Assembly: GCF_002207865.1 (NCBI RefSeq)
Contig: NZ_BDQM01000025.1
Location: 1-54,630 of the forward strand
From: Colwellia marinimaniae
Lineage (GTDB): Bacteria; Pseudomonadota; Gammaproteobacteria; Enterobacterales; Alteromonadaceae
Direction: 5' to 3'
DNA length: 54,630 bases
Of this stretch, positions 8,974-17,162 are shown piece after piece. The notes under the pieces are model-generated. The model ran no database searches, was not told the DNA's origin, and was given only the letters and a program-made list of their open reading frames with translations. Position 1 is the stretch's first letter. The number at the start of each line of letters is the position of its first letter. The position numbers and the translations under genes are program-made.

Positions 8974-10161
8974 ATGATTGAAGTAAAAACAGCTGCTTAC
9001 CGCCGTGCTAGTTTTGCATTAGCGTTAGGCTCTTTCCTTGTATTTTGTAATTTGTACATGTTCCAACCCATGTTGCCATTGATGGCTGAAAAATTTAACG
9101 CCAGTGCGATTGAAATTAATTGGTTGCTTGCGTCATGCACATTAATGTTAGCGCTTACTCTTGTTCCGTGGGCTGTAGGCTCAGAAATTATTGGCCGTCG
9201 TAAAGTGATGATGCTGAGTCTTTTCTTATTGCCATTTACCGGCATGGCCATGTTGCTAACCGATTCATTAATAATGTTAACGTTAACGCGAGGGGTAATG
9301 GGTATTGCGCTTGCGGGGTTTGTTGCCGTTGCTGTGGCATATATGGCTGAAGAGTTCACCCCAAAAGCATTTATGATTGCCGTTGGTGGTTATATTAGTG
9401 CAAATTCATTAGGCGGTATTGCCGGGCGTTTATACGGCGGTTTTGCCACCGAATATTGGGGATGGGATATAGCCGTTATTGGTATGGCTATTGCCAGTTT
9501 AGTTGGCGCGCTATTAGTGAGCCGACTATTGCCTGAACAACAATGTTTTACCCCTAAAAGAGGGCAGTTTCGTAACCATAATAAGCGTGTCATTGGTCAT
9601 TTAAAACAGCGTGAATTATGGCTTGCTATGCTTATTGGCGGTTTAAACTTTGCGTTAATTGTTAATCTTTATACGGTAATGGGGTTTCGTCTTATCGCGC
9701 CACCGTATTCACTGTCTATCAGCTTAACGTCGATGATTTTTCTGTGCTATTTAAGCGGTACTATTTCAGCAAAACTAAGTGGTCGTTGGAGCCAACATTA
9801 CAGCCCAATCAAGGGCATGGTGTTAGGTACAACCGTAAGTGCAATAGGTATGTGGATAGCCGTTTATGATTCATTGTATGCAATGGTTGTTGGTCTATTA
9901 CTTATTGGCTCAGGCGCTTTTTTCACGCACTCACTTGCCTATGCCTGGGTAAGTCAGAAAGCGAAAGTAGCGAAAGCAACCGCGACGGCGTTATACCTTG
10001 TGCACTATTACATTGGTGGCAGCTTAGGTGGTTTTTACTTAATTGCCTGCTGGCAATATGGCGCTTGGTATGGGGTGCTTGCAGGTGGCATGGTATTATA
10101 TGGCTTAATTTACCTATTATGTTGGCGCTTACATCGCCATGCTTGTTCATTAACAAAATAA
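8974..10161 (+). CDS. MFS transporter, YnfM/arabinose-efflux type
   Basis: A 395-residue inner-membrane protein with about twelve hydrophobic helices. The GSEIIGRRKVMM loop after helix 2 is the MFS signature (normally GxLaDrxGrrkv), and TRGVMGIALAGF in helix 4 is typical of drug/H+ antiporters. The overall layout resembles YnfM-type transporters with a proton-coupled efflux role. The substrate cannot be told from sequence. The ATG follows a short CATCATCAT run; no strong Shine-Dalgarno is seen. It is monocistronic and converges on the truncated regulator gene. Length is normal for the family. Confidence 0.88.
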   Translation: MIEVKTAAYRRASFALALGSFLVFCNLYMFQPMLPLMAEKFNASAIEINWLLASCTLMLALTLVPWAVGSEIIGRRKVMMLSLFLLPFTGMAMLLTDSLIMLTLTRGVMGIALAGFVAVAVAYMAEEFTPKAFMIAVGGYISANSLGGIAGRLYGGFATEYWGWDIAVIGMAIASLVGALLVSRLLPEQQCFTPKRGQFRNHNKRVIGHLKQRELWLAMLIGGLNFALIVNLYTVMGFRLIAPPYSLSISLTSMIFLCYLSGTISAKLSGRWSQHYSPIKGMVLGTTVSAIGMWIAVYDSLYAMVVGLLLIGSGAFFTHSLAYAWVSQKAKVAKATATALYLVHYYIGGSLGGFYLIACWQYGAWYGVLAGGMVLYGLIYLLCWRLHRHACSLTK

Positions 10162-10287
10162 AATTAATCGCGGTTGTTCTTATTTTTGATTTTATCGGTT
10201 TATCTGATTGAAAATACGTCTTTCAAAAAATCAATTTGGCGGAAGCCTTTTTAAAACAAACAATCGTAAATGGGGCAATCTCAATTA

Positions 10288-10677
10288 TTATACCCAGTCA
10301 CATGTGGGTAAGCGTTTTAAGTCTTTTTCTCTAACCCTAAACATATTACATCCAAGATTTGCCTCTTTCTTTGGCACCAAAGCGTAAGTGAAATCACAAC
10401 CTAATTTGTCAGCTAACGCTTTTAACTGATTAATGGTTATTTCACCTTCTACTTCACGGCGCTCAAGAATTGAAATTCGATTTCGGCTTAAATTTAATCG
10501 CTCGGCCAATTGTGCGCCAGACATATCCAGTGCTTTACGGATAGTTCTAACCCAGCCTTCTGCAGGGATAGCCGCTGCATTTTTAAAGCTGGCTGCTGAA
10601 TTGGCGATCTCTTTGTATTGTTCTCGCACCATTGAGCGCACTGTGTTTTTTGGCTTTGTTATTCTAAAACTAACCAT
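10288..10677 (-). CDS. Truncated 'mobile mystery protein A' family XRE regulator
   Basis: A 129-residue protein. Residues about 16-105 match mobile mystery protein A: VREQYKEIA, PAEGWVRTIRKALDMSG, an XRE helix-turn-helix with AQLAERLNLSRNRISILERRE, then CDFTYALVPKK. The normal ~150-residue family C-terminus is absent. The last ~25 codons read through a 60-bp segment (10305-10364) that is a copy of the ydbT-like gene end at 13293-13352. The usual partner, the Fic-domain protein B, is missing. The start follows AGGTGA. An inverted repeat at 10712-10735 upstream is a likely autoregulatory operator. The DNA-binding domain is intact, so it may still repress its own promoter; toxin control is presumably lost. 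Confidence 0.75.
   Translation of the reverse strand: MVSFRITKPKNTVRSMVREQYKEIANSAASFKNAAAIPAEGWVRTIRKALDMSGAQLAERLNLSRNRISILERREVEGEITINQLKALADKLGCDFTYALVPKKEANLGCNMFRVREKDLKRLPTCDWV
10305..10364. repeat. 60-bp direct repeat, left copy
   Basis: Matches 13293-13352 with 3 mismatches in 60 bases (GGGTAAGCGTTTTAAG start, CCAAGATTTGCCT end), same orientation. The other copy contains the last codons and 3' flank of the ydbT-like gene. The two copies bracket the truncated regulator's end and the hipBA pair. Confidence 0.9.
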
Positions 10678-10711
10678 GATTTCACCTAAATATCTGTGTT
10701 CATCTGGTTTT

Positions 10712-10735
10712 AGTGTAACCTTATTGGGTTACACT
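10712..10735. promoter_or_regulatory. Inverted-repeat operator of the truncated XRE regulator
   Basis: Arms AGTGTAACC and GGTTACACT, perfectly complementary around a 6-bp centre, 35 bp upstream of the regulator's start codon. Size and place fit an autoregulatory site for an XRE protein. Binding is inferred. Confidence 0.55.
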
Positions 10736-10990
10736 TTAAATATATGTGATACCAATTTAGATTACGTTAAATATATATATGTATCTTAATATGATTACAG
10801 GTTATTGACTTATGTATCTGGAATGAATTACAAATAAAGTCTGTTTTTAGGAGGTAAATAGCAGAATATGCATTGAGCAGTGCTAATTTTTAACATAAAT
10901 AGGCCATAAAAAGGGGTCGGTAACATTTACCCAAAGTGACTTCTTCATGAAAATCCCTTCTATTATTTTTAGTCAGTTACTTTTAAAAAA

Positions 10991-11486
10991 AACATGCCTA
11001 TGCACTTGGCTCAGGATCGTCATCCCCGTAGTGTTTTAATCGGACGTGCCATGGATGGCACTTATTAGCAAATCAGCGGCTGCGCCCCAACCATCTACCA
11101 GTAACATTTTTACCCGCAAGTACAGCAAACCTTTGTTCGTCATCCCCGTGGTGTCTTAATCGGGGATCCAGTTTCTAAAATACAATGGATCTTCGATCAG
11201 AGACTTCGAAGATGACGACTTTATATTTTTGTTCATTGCTTACAAATCAACAACTTAATTTTATGTTACTTAGAAGACAATGCAGACGGTACAGGAAGTA
11301 CCTTATTAGAGAATGCAGGAGCATATTCTCCTGAGCTTATTGTCCTGGAGCCATTTCTAAAAGACAATAGAACTTCGATCAGAAACTTCGAAGATACGCT
11401 ACATGGATGTAGTTGATTAGACAATGCAGGAGCATATTGTCCTGACGTTTACAAAGAGTTCCTGAGTAAACTACATAGGCATGTAA
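10991..11486. repeat. Repeat-rich intergenic region with four hairpin elements
   Basis: No gene is seen between 10678 and 11491. Hairpins: 11018-11051 (CCCCG type, right arm decayed), 11138-11171 (CCCCG type, perfect), 11187-11218 (CTTCGA type, minus strand, perfect) and 11371-11397 (CTTCGA type, decayed). CATGCCTATG-GCTCAGGA blocks occur at about 10993-11015 and, inverted, at 11465-11486, matching 8702-8730. A second repeat, AATGCAGGAGCATATT plus CTCCTGA or GTCCTGA, occurs at about 11313-11337 and 11430-11455 and can itself fold. Confidence 0.8.
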
Positions 11487-11491
11487 AAAAA

Positions 11492-12868
11492 TTACACTTC
11501 TATTGATGGAATATCCGCTGCTTGAGAGAGTAAATGTTCGGCTCTTAATTTTATATTTTCAGATACAGCCGTTAGGTAGTTAATATCTTCTTTAGTGACG
11601 TATTTATTTTCGGAAAAAGACTTTAAGATAATGTTACTGTTAAGTGTTGATATCACTTTTTTAGCTAATGCGACTAATAAGCGCGAGAGTAATTTTTTGT
11701 CAATATTACAGGTTTCAGCAAAGTCTGCCAGTTGGTAAGCATGTATATCAACTGGTTCAAATTCATCGCCCATCGCCATTGCTAATACATGCTTAAACGA
11801 TGAAAACATAGCAACATTAACGAGATCATAAGCAGGGGTAAATTGATTATTGTTTTTATCAAAAAATAACGATACATTTTTTCCATGGCTATCAAAATTA
11901 TTAATCATTAAATTAAATAGCTGCCAGTTAATTAACCATTGAGTACTTGCTACGGGTGAGTTCATGGTTTTGCAAAAATCAAAAAGCTTTTTTAAACTGG
12001 CGCCGTCACGTATATGTTTCACGTCTCGGCCATCACCTAAATTCCGCTCATATTTGTTATCTCTAGGCAGGTTTAATGCTTGGCAACCGTCGATAACGTG
12101 ACGTCTTCTCACTATTTTATTTTCAGCTTCATATTTACGATCAAATCGTTTTACAATAAGTGCTGGGTGCTCGCCAAAGCGTGTGAAGCTTACTTCTGCG
12201 GTAGGTAAACCAACCTCGTGTGATAGCTTCATACAAAAATATTCGTTGATCACTAAATTAGGGCAGTTCGCCTTCTCAAATTTTAGTAGGTGAGTTGAGC
12301 ATAAAGAGCCGTCACCAAAGCCAATTTTCATATCCGTGTCATCATCGGTTTTATCAGGGGGATTAATAAAGACATTTAACTTATCTTGAACACCGGCAAC
12401 ACTCAGGCGAGGTTTGTCATCCCAAATCAATAATCCAATGTCTTCTTTGTGATCTAATCTAGCAATCAGCTCCGCCGCTGCTAGTGGTCTAAAAATAGGC
12501 CCACAAGGCTGGCTATTTTCATTTTGTTCAGCACTAGCATGATTGAAGGTAATCGCTCCAGCTAAATCGTTTCCTAACGCTCTAACTTGCGAATAAACAT
12601 TTTTTTCAGAAATACCTAAGTTTTGAGCGAGTAGTTTTCTTGCTTCACCTTCGGGCAGGGCATTATCAAGATAATTGTAACTAACCTCTGGTGAATGCTG
12701 ATTAGTTAATGGTAATGCTGGCGTAATTGGAAAACCATGTAATTGCCAGTTTTTATCATAGTGTAAGTGCAGTAAATTGGTGTTTTTGTCCTGTACTAAA
12801 GTGCCAATTTTTTTGCCAGCAAAGCTGACTATTAAGGTGTAGGCCTCATCATTTTTTGTCGTTGTCAC
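11492..12868 (-). CDS. hipA: HipA-family serine/threonine kinase toxin
   Basis: A 458-residue HipA-like kinase. An N-terminal HipA subdomain occupies residues about 10-110. The glycine-rich ATP loop lies around SVAGVQDK (156-163). The substrate/activation region is CSTHLLKF (190-197). The catalytic loop is NNFDSHGKN (323-331), equivalent to N-x-D-x-H-x-K-N, and the metal-binding Asp is in AYDLV (D348). All key residues appear intact and the length is normal. HipA enzymes phosphorylate translation targets such as glutamyl-tRNA synthetase in characterised members; the target here is unknown. It lies three bases downstream of hipB in a bicistronic unit under three upstream operators. The 60-bp direct repeats on either side suggest acquisition as an island. 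Confidence 0.92.
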   Translation of the reverse strand: MTTTKNDEAYTLIVSFAGKKIGTLVQDKNTNLLHLHYDKNWQLHGFPITPALPLTNQHSPEVSYNYLDNALPEGEARKLLAQNLGISEKNVYSQVRALGNDLAGAITFNHASAEQNENSQPCGPIFRPLAAAELIARLDHKEDIGLLIWDDKPRLSVAGVQDKLNVFINPPDKTDDDTDMKIGFGDGSLCSTHLLKFEKANCPNLVINEYFCMKLSHEVGLPTAEVSFTRFGEHPALIVKRFDRKYEAENKIVRRRHVIDGCQALNLPRDNKYERNLGDGRDVKHIRDGASLKKLFDFCKTMNSPVASTQWLINWQLFNLMINNFDSHGKNVSLFFDKNNNQFTPAYDLVNVAMFSSFKHVLAMAMGDEFEPVDIHAYQLADFAETCNIDKKLLSRLLVALAKKVISTLNSNIILKSFSENKYVTKEDINYLTAVSENIKLRAEHLLSQAADIPSIEV

Positions 12869-12871
12869 TGA

Positions 12872-13153
12872 TCACACCCATTCATCGGTTGATGATGCTA
12901 TTGATGTTAATTCTTGAGCGCTAAGCTTGATACCAAGCCCATTGAGTACTGCAAACATTGCGAATAATGTGCAATTTTGATTGCCATTTTCGATGCGAGA
13001 TAAGGTATTTATACCAATACCACATAATGCGGCGCAGTCACTCAATTTAACCCCCATAGCAGTTCGCTTTGCTTTGATTAGCTCACCTAAGGTAATGGCG
13101 TTATCAATAAAGCGAGCTTCAGGCATTTTAGACGGTTTAACTTTTTTACCCAT
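12872..13153 (-). CDS. hipB: HipB-family XRE antitoxin/repressor
   Basis: A 93-residue helix-turn-helix protein (ITLGELIKAKRTAMGVKLSD, then GIGINTLSRIENG around residues 47-59). It precedes hipA by three bases, the classical hipBA order. As in other HipB proteins it should neutralise HipA and repress the operon. The start is an ATG just inside three palindromic operators (13170-13285). The N-terminus is basic (MGKKVKPSK). Confidence 0.9.
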   Translation of the reverse strand: MGKKVKPSKMPEARFIDNAITLGELIKAKRTAMGVKLSDCAALCGIGINTLSRIENGNQNCTLFAMFAVLNGLGIKLSAQELTSIASSTDEWV

Positions 13154-13169
13154 AATTTACACCAATTAA

Positions 13170-13285
13170 TCACTATAAGTGGTGATTATAGTAAGGTGAT
13201 TGCAGAATACAATGATTAATCACCATTAGTGGTGATTAATTGCTTGGCTGTGTTTGTTTAAATTATTATTCACCATTAGTGGTGA
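13170..13285. promoter_or_regulatory. Three HipB-type operators spaced exactly 50 bp apart
   Basis: Sixteen-base palindromes TCACTATAAGTGGTGA (13170-13185), TCACCATTAGTGGTGA (13220-13235) and TCACCATTAGTGGTGA (13270-13285). Flanks also match: the middle copy extends to ATTAATCACC...GGTGATTAAT. The two distal copies are perfect; the proximal one has a mismatched half. Start-to-start spacing is exactly 50 bp twice, near five helical turns, so bound dimers would sit on one face of the DNA. They occupy the hipBA promoter. Confidence 0.85.
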
Positions 13286-13292
13286 TTATATC

Positions 13293-13352
13293 TGGGCAAG
13301 CGTTTTAAGTCTTTTACTCTAACCCTAAACAGATTACATCCAAGATTTGCCT
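13293..13352. repeat. 60-bp direct repeat, right copy, covering the ydbT-like gene end
   Basis: Holds the final codons (GKSWM-stop) and about 40 bp of 3' flank of the ydbT-like gene, and matches 10305-10364 with 3 mismatches. The duplication of a gene's 3' end around an accessory block is the pattern left by site-specific integration. No integrase lies between the copies. Confidence 0.9.
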
Positions 13353-14905
13353 GAGCTTTCTACTTGATATAGTATTTCATCTAACATGGCGCTGCCTTTA
13401 TCTGCCTTAATAAAGGGTAAGTTAATGGCTCCTGCGGCTAACACTACAGAGATAGAGCAAAGTTGGTGACGCTGTTGAAACCAACTTTGTTTAAACTTCA
13501 CTTGTTGCACTTTGTAATGTTCAAAACAGAGATAGTCAACACCAAAAAAGCCTCGACGAATATAAATATAGTTATCATCACTGGCATATCCCCAACGATA
13601 CCAGCGCATAAAAATAAGCAAAGCCGCAAAAATTGCCAATGGAGTAATACCCCATAAGAGCTGCGTTTTACCTGTTACGGTTAAAAATACTGTAACTAAA
13701 GAATATAACGGCAACAAAATAAAAACTAAATTACGCAGTAAAAACCTTTTACTAATGCGCTGATAAGCAATGGTCATCATTTGATTATTAGGATAAACAT
13801 CATCCACTAAAGCGGCACATTGATGGGCAAAAATAGAAGGCACGATAATTCGGTTATTTTGCGCACCGGCTTGATGTTGAGTAAGCACATTATTGGCTTG
13901 TTCAAATTTTAAATTAATACGCTTAAGTAGTAGATCAAGCCAGTCTTGTTGTCTGATCACCATTTGTAAGCGTGATAAACGCATACTGACTTCATATTTA
14001 GTTAACAAACCACTACGACGAATGTAACGATCGCCTACTTTGCTCAAGGTATAGTGATAAAAGGTTACAACCGATCCAGCAATGGAAAAAAATATAAAGG
14101 GCAATAAAATTAAAAAAGTCAGTGTTACCGCATAAAGCGTTATTTGCCACATGGGTTTGTCGGAGAAAGTTAATAATTGCTCTATATTGATACCAAAATC
14201 ACTGAAGGTACTGACAATATAGCTAGCGATTTTATCAAAAAACGGCGCTAAGCCGCCAAGGAAAATCCAAATACGATTATTGGTTATACCGTGAATAACT
14301 AAATCGGCGATTGAGCGAGTATTCAGTATAATTTCATTTTCTACCGCCTCTGGTGTTAATTCTGCAGAGTCATCAGGGCTTTCGGCATGGTGAGTTATTG
14401 AATATTGAGCAAGAATTTCTTTTTTCAATTGCTCGGCAAAATCAACTTTTAAAGCGACAATTTGTGCTTCTTGTTTAGCAGAGCCCGCGGTATCTAACTG
14501 TAAGCAGGTATAATTAAAAGGGCGATAATAGATAGGCTGTTCAAGTTTTACATTTTGAATTTTACTAAAAGGTAAATTGATGTGTTTTTTTGAAAATACC
14601 CCCGAACGAATTTCTATGTGATCTTGGGTTAAACGGTATTGGAAAAAGTAATAGTTTAAGAATGTTGTTAAACAGATGAACAGTAAGATACCAACAATAA
14701 TAGCTAGACCTAATTGCGGATTTTCTTTTAACCCGTCATAGCCAAAATAAAGCGCAGGTAAAAAGGCCACCAAATTACTGACAAAGAATTTAATTAACCG
14801 TTCAGTAAAAAATAACAGCGCTATCGGCGAAATTCGCTGCCAGTCTTTGCTATTTTCAACTACCGGGGTAAGTGCTGCAACTGACTTATCCATGACGATT
14901 AACAT
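13334..14905 (-). CDS. YdbT-like bacterial PH-domain membrane protein
   Basis: A 523-residue protein with several bPH_2 (DUF304-type) domains between hydrophobic segments, at about residues 40-80, 200-220, 250-285 and 385-425. Repeated signatures are YRLTQDHIEIRSGVFSKKH with QNVKLEQP, YTLSKVGDRYIRRSGLLTKY and YIYIRRGFFGVDY, each followed by a basic strand. This matches E. coli YdbT-type proteins, membrane proteins of unsettled function encoded as a pair with YdbS. The upstream ydbS-like gene overlaps it by 20 bases from this ATG, or by 8 from the alternative start at M5 (14893). The last codons lie in the 60-bp repeat. Confidence 0.85.
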   Translation of the reverse strand: MLIVMDKSVAALTPVVENSKDWQRISPIALLFFTERLIKFFVSNLVAFLPALYFGYDGLKENPQLGLAIIVGILLFICLTTFLNYYFFQYRLTQDHIEIRSGVFSKKHINLPFSKIQNVKLEQPIYYRPFNYTCLQLDTAGSAKQEAQIVALKVDFAEQLKKEILAQYSITHHAESPDDSAELTPEAVENEIILNTRSIADLVIHGITNNRIWIFLGGLAPFFDKIASYIVSTFSDFGINIEQLLTFSDKPMWQITLYAVTLTFLILLPFIFFSIAGSVVTFYHYTLSKVGDRYIRRSGLLTKYEVSMRLSRLQMVIRQQDWLDLLLKRINLKFEQANNVLTQHQAGAQNNRIIVPSIFAHQCAALVDDVYPNNQMMTIAYQRISKRFLLRNLVFILLPLYSLVTVFLTVTGKTQLLWGITPLAIFAALLIFMRWYRWGYASDDNYIYIRRGFFGVDYLCFEHYKVQQVKFKQSWFQQRHQLCSISVVLAAGAINLPFIKADKGSAMLDEILYQVESSGKSWM

Positions 14906-15428
14906 CTTTGTGATCTAAAATAAATTGACGAATACTTTCAGCTGACGCTAGTGGTAAACCTGGTATTTCAAAAGTATGCATAGCTCCGCCGGCACTAAAT
15001 ACTTGTAACTTTGCTAAACCGACTTTGCGATCGATAGGTCCACGTTTTAATTCAACATGCTGAATACGCAACATTGGCTGGCTAACGGTTTTTCGAAACA
15101 GTAAACCACTGCGATAACTTAAGTCTTGTTGCCTCAGAGCATAAAATTTTTGTTTATCCGCAAATGCTGCATAGAGAGTATTAAAACCACCTAACATAAA
15201 CAAAACCAGCATTAACCAATTAAATAAGTCAGCAACATCATTAGATAATGGCCAGATGTTTTGCTGTTGGATAACAAATAATAGTGTCACTAAAAATAGG
15301 GTAAATGCTACATTGATAATGAGATTGCTTTGCCGATAAATAGCCGATATGGGTTGAAACTCAAGTTCAACTAAACTGGGTAAAGATTCAGCCGTTAATG
15401 AAGTATTAGTGAAAGCTGTTCCTTGCAT
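14886..15428 (-). CDS. YdbS-like bacterial PH-domain membrane protein
   Basis: About 180 residues from the ATG at 15428 (MQGTAFTNTSL), which follows TTAAGGA; the frame stays open to a TTG at 15503, but that extension overlaps a gene remnant. There are two adjacent hydrophobic helices (LIINVAFTLFLVTLLF and LFNWLMLVLFMLGGF), then one bPH_2 domain (LSYRSGLLFRKTV, MLRIQHVELKRGPIDRKVG). This is the normal YdbS layout and length. It overlaps the downstream YdbT-like gene, so the two are co-translated. Probable inner-membrane pair. Confidence 0.85.
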   Translation of the reverse strand: MQGTAFTNTSLTAESLPSLVELEFQPISAIYRQSNLIINVAFTLFLVTLLFVIQQQNIWPLSNDVADLFNWLMLVLFMLGGFNTLYAAFADKQKFYALRQQDLSYRSGLLFRKTVSQPMLRIQHVELKRGPIDRKVGLAKLQVFSAGGAMHTFEIPGLPLASAESIRQFILDHKDVNRHG

Positions 15429-15502
15429 ATGATTAAAATCCTTAATTTTATCGCCTGTTATTTTAGTGTAGTGTACCGCGAAATCCCCCTTCGATAAAAA
15501 CA

Positions 15503-15690
15503 AATTAGTTACCTTTGTTGAATATTCTTATAATCGTGGTTTGGTTGCCGGCGCTGATACTACTGGTGATTTGGGGCCAGAAGGCATGAAGTTTATCAAC
15601 GCAGCAGACAGCCCAACTGGAGCCGCATTATTAGTGGTAGGCAATGAAATATCAGGCTCTGTGGCGGTTTGGCAAATAACCGAAAAGTAG
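15503..15690 (+). pseudogene. 3' fragment of a choice-of-anchor I / phosphatase-like secreted protein
   Basis: The frame 15508-15690 has no start codon and reads VTFVEYSYNRGLVAGADTTG, then GPEGMKFINAADSPTGAAL, VVGNEISGS and VAVWQITEK-stop. This is a recognisable C-terminal signature of the 'choice-of-anchor I' family, large secreted repeat-propeller proteins. About 60 codons remain; the rest is gone. It abuts the start region of the ydbS-like gene on the other strand, so a deletion or rearrangement joined them. Confidence 0.65.
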
Positions 15691-15771
15691 CGGTTGAGGG
15701 AGCGTTGAGTCTTTTAATTTACTCTGACCCTAATAATATGAAGATATTTTTAGTGAACGCTCACCAATATG

Positions 15772-15915
15772 GAAAGTTACAGATTTTTATCAGTAACTTA
15801 GGTGATTGCTTAAGATTGTTTTTTGCTGCGTACAACTTGATTTCTGGATTCCCGATCAGACACTTCGGGAATGACGATATTCGCCACTTCGGCAATGATG
15901 TTGTTCGCCAATTCA
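15772..15915. repeat. Direct repeat (left copy) with hairpin and half-unit tail
   Basis: AAAGTTAC, then TTTTTATCAGTAACTTAGG, GATTGCTTAAG, and the hairpin 15844-15876 (minus-strand element with perfect arms ATTCCCGA/TCGGGAAT). It continues as 24-bp half-units CACTTCGGGAATGACG+ATATTCGC, CACTTCGGCAATGATG+TTGTTCGC and a decayed third. The whole block aligns with 18073-18211 at an offset of about 2301 bp. The two copies enclose the SDR and JmjC genes. Confidence 0.85.
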
Positions 15916-15994
15916 GCGTATATATTAGTGGTTTATCCGCGATTTTTAATAAATCTTAATTTATGGCTGTCATTTCTAACAGCGGTCAGTGAAA

Positions 15995-16867
15995 TTAACC
16001 CGTTCTATGGATACTCTCTACCATCCCAGGTAAGTAATCTTCAATCTCTTGGAGTTTTATGCCAAGACTTTGTAATTTTGCACAATGTAGACACCAGTCT
16101 CCGGTATTATTATAAGGTGAGACATTGTTATCTAATTTCTGCTTTGCCAGAATAAATTTTGAATTGGTAATTTTCTCAATAATCTCAATAAATCGTTGCA
16201 GCGTTATGGGCTTAGCGCTTGCTGCATTGATCGTTCCTGAGAAATCTTTTCCGGCTAATTCAAAAAGCGTTTTAGCGGCATCATCGGCGGAGATAAAAGA
16301 AATTTTACCTTGAAGATTATCAAAGTAGAGCGGCAGTCCATTTTTTATACTGTTGACATGGCGCTGCAGCCTTAGGGAATAATCCTCTGCATCTACAATA
16401 ACGGGAAGCCTGATGCTGGTAACTGGAAAAGTGGCAAATTTGATAAATGAAATTTCCGCCTGTCGTTTTGCCTCGCCGTAGTGCTCCTTTCTACCCACTT
16501 TATTGGCAAGTTCAAAATCCAAAGGATTAAATTGCTCTTCAGATAAATGATCATTGCGTTCTACATAAGCAGAAATGCTGGAAGTAAAAAGATATTTTTT
16601 CACTCTACCGTTGAAGACTTCGCAGGCGTGTTTTGCTTGCTCAAAATCAAAACATGATAGATCAAAAACTAGATCATAGTCCTGCTTGATGGCCTCTTCG
16701 AAGGCTGTTTTGTCAGTACGGTCACAAATAATCCGCTTAATTTTTTCTCCGAAGCCATCAGCGTGATTGCCTCGATTTAATAGGGTCACTTCATCGTTAT
16801 TCTCTAAGAGAAGCTGCACAAGTTTTCTGCCAAAAAACTGACTTCCACCCAAAATTAATATTTTCAT
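15995..16867 (-). CDS. Extended SDR: NAD-dependent epimerase/dehydratase family
   Basis: A 290-residue Rossmann protein. The N-terminus KILILGGSQFFGRKLVQLLL has the nucleotide-binding GGxxFxG (residues 7-13). LLNRGNH follows, where an R after strand 2 suggests NADP use, and CDRTDKTAF resembles the DxxD site. The catalytic Tyr/Lys pair of typical SDRs is not obvious at the usual place (TSSISAY then KVGRKEHYGEAKRQAE is the nearest). It resembles nucleoside-diphosphate-sugar epimerase-like proteins of the chloroplast stem-loop-binding type. The substrate is unknown. It starts about 295 bp from the divergent JmjC gene and both lie inside direct repeats. Confidence 0.8.
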   Translation of the reverse strand: MKILILGGSQFFGRKLVQLLLENNDEVTLLNRGNHADGFGEKIKRIICDRTDKTAFEEAIKQDYDLVFDLSCFDFEQAKHACEVFNGRVKKYLFTSSISAYVERNDHLSEEQFNPLDFELANKVGRKEHYGEAKRQAEISFIKFATFPVTSIRLPVIVDAEDYSLRLQRHVNSIKNGLPLYFDNLQGKISFISADDAAKTLFELAGKDFSGTINAASAKPITLQRFIEIIEKITNSKFILAKQKLDNNVSPYNNTGDWCLHCAKLQSLGIKLQEIEDYLPGMVESIHRTG

Positions 16868-17162
16868 TTAAGTTTTTCAACCCTCTAAATCTAGCTTTTA
16901 AATGAATGTATTATATCATCATTGATAGAAAAACGAGGCACCACTTTAAAATTGACAATAATGGATAATGTTAATTTATTGTTTTTGGGGTGGGTGTCTG
17001 TTGTTTTTTGCGAACGAAGCTATATGCGGGTAAAAAGTTACTTGCCTAGCACTCGCTAAATTGTCTCTTTCTTCAAACTTGTTTTGATCGAGTAGAGATA
17101 TTCATCGTGTTTATTTCATGAGATAATTCACCTCATCGAGCATTAAATTACGTAAATTAAAT

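Noticed and set aside
15669..16155. Two plus-strand frames of 96 and 94 codons across the repeat region
   Set aside because: They read through the hairpin and half-unit repeats and overlap the 3' end of the SDR gene; no recognised domain.
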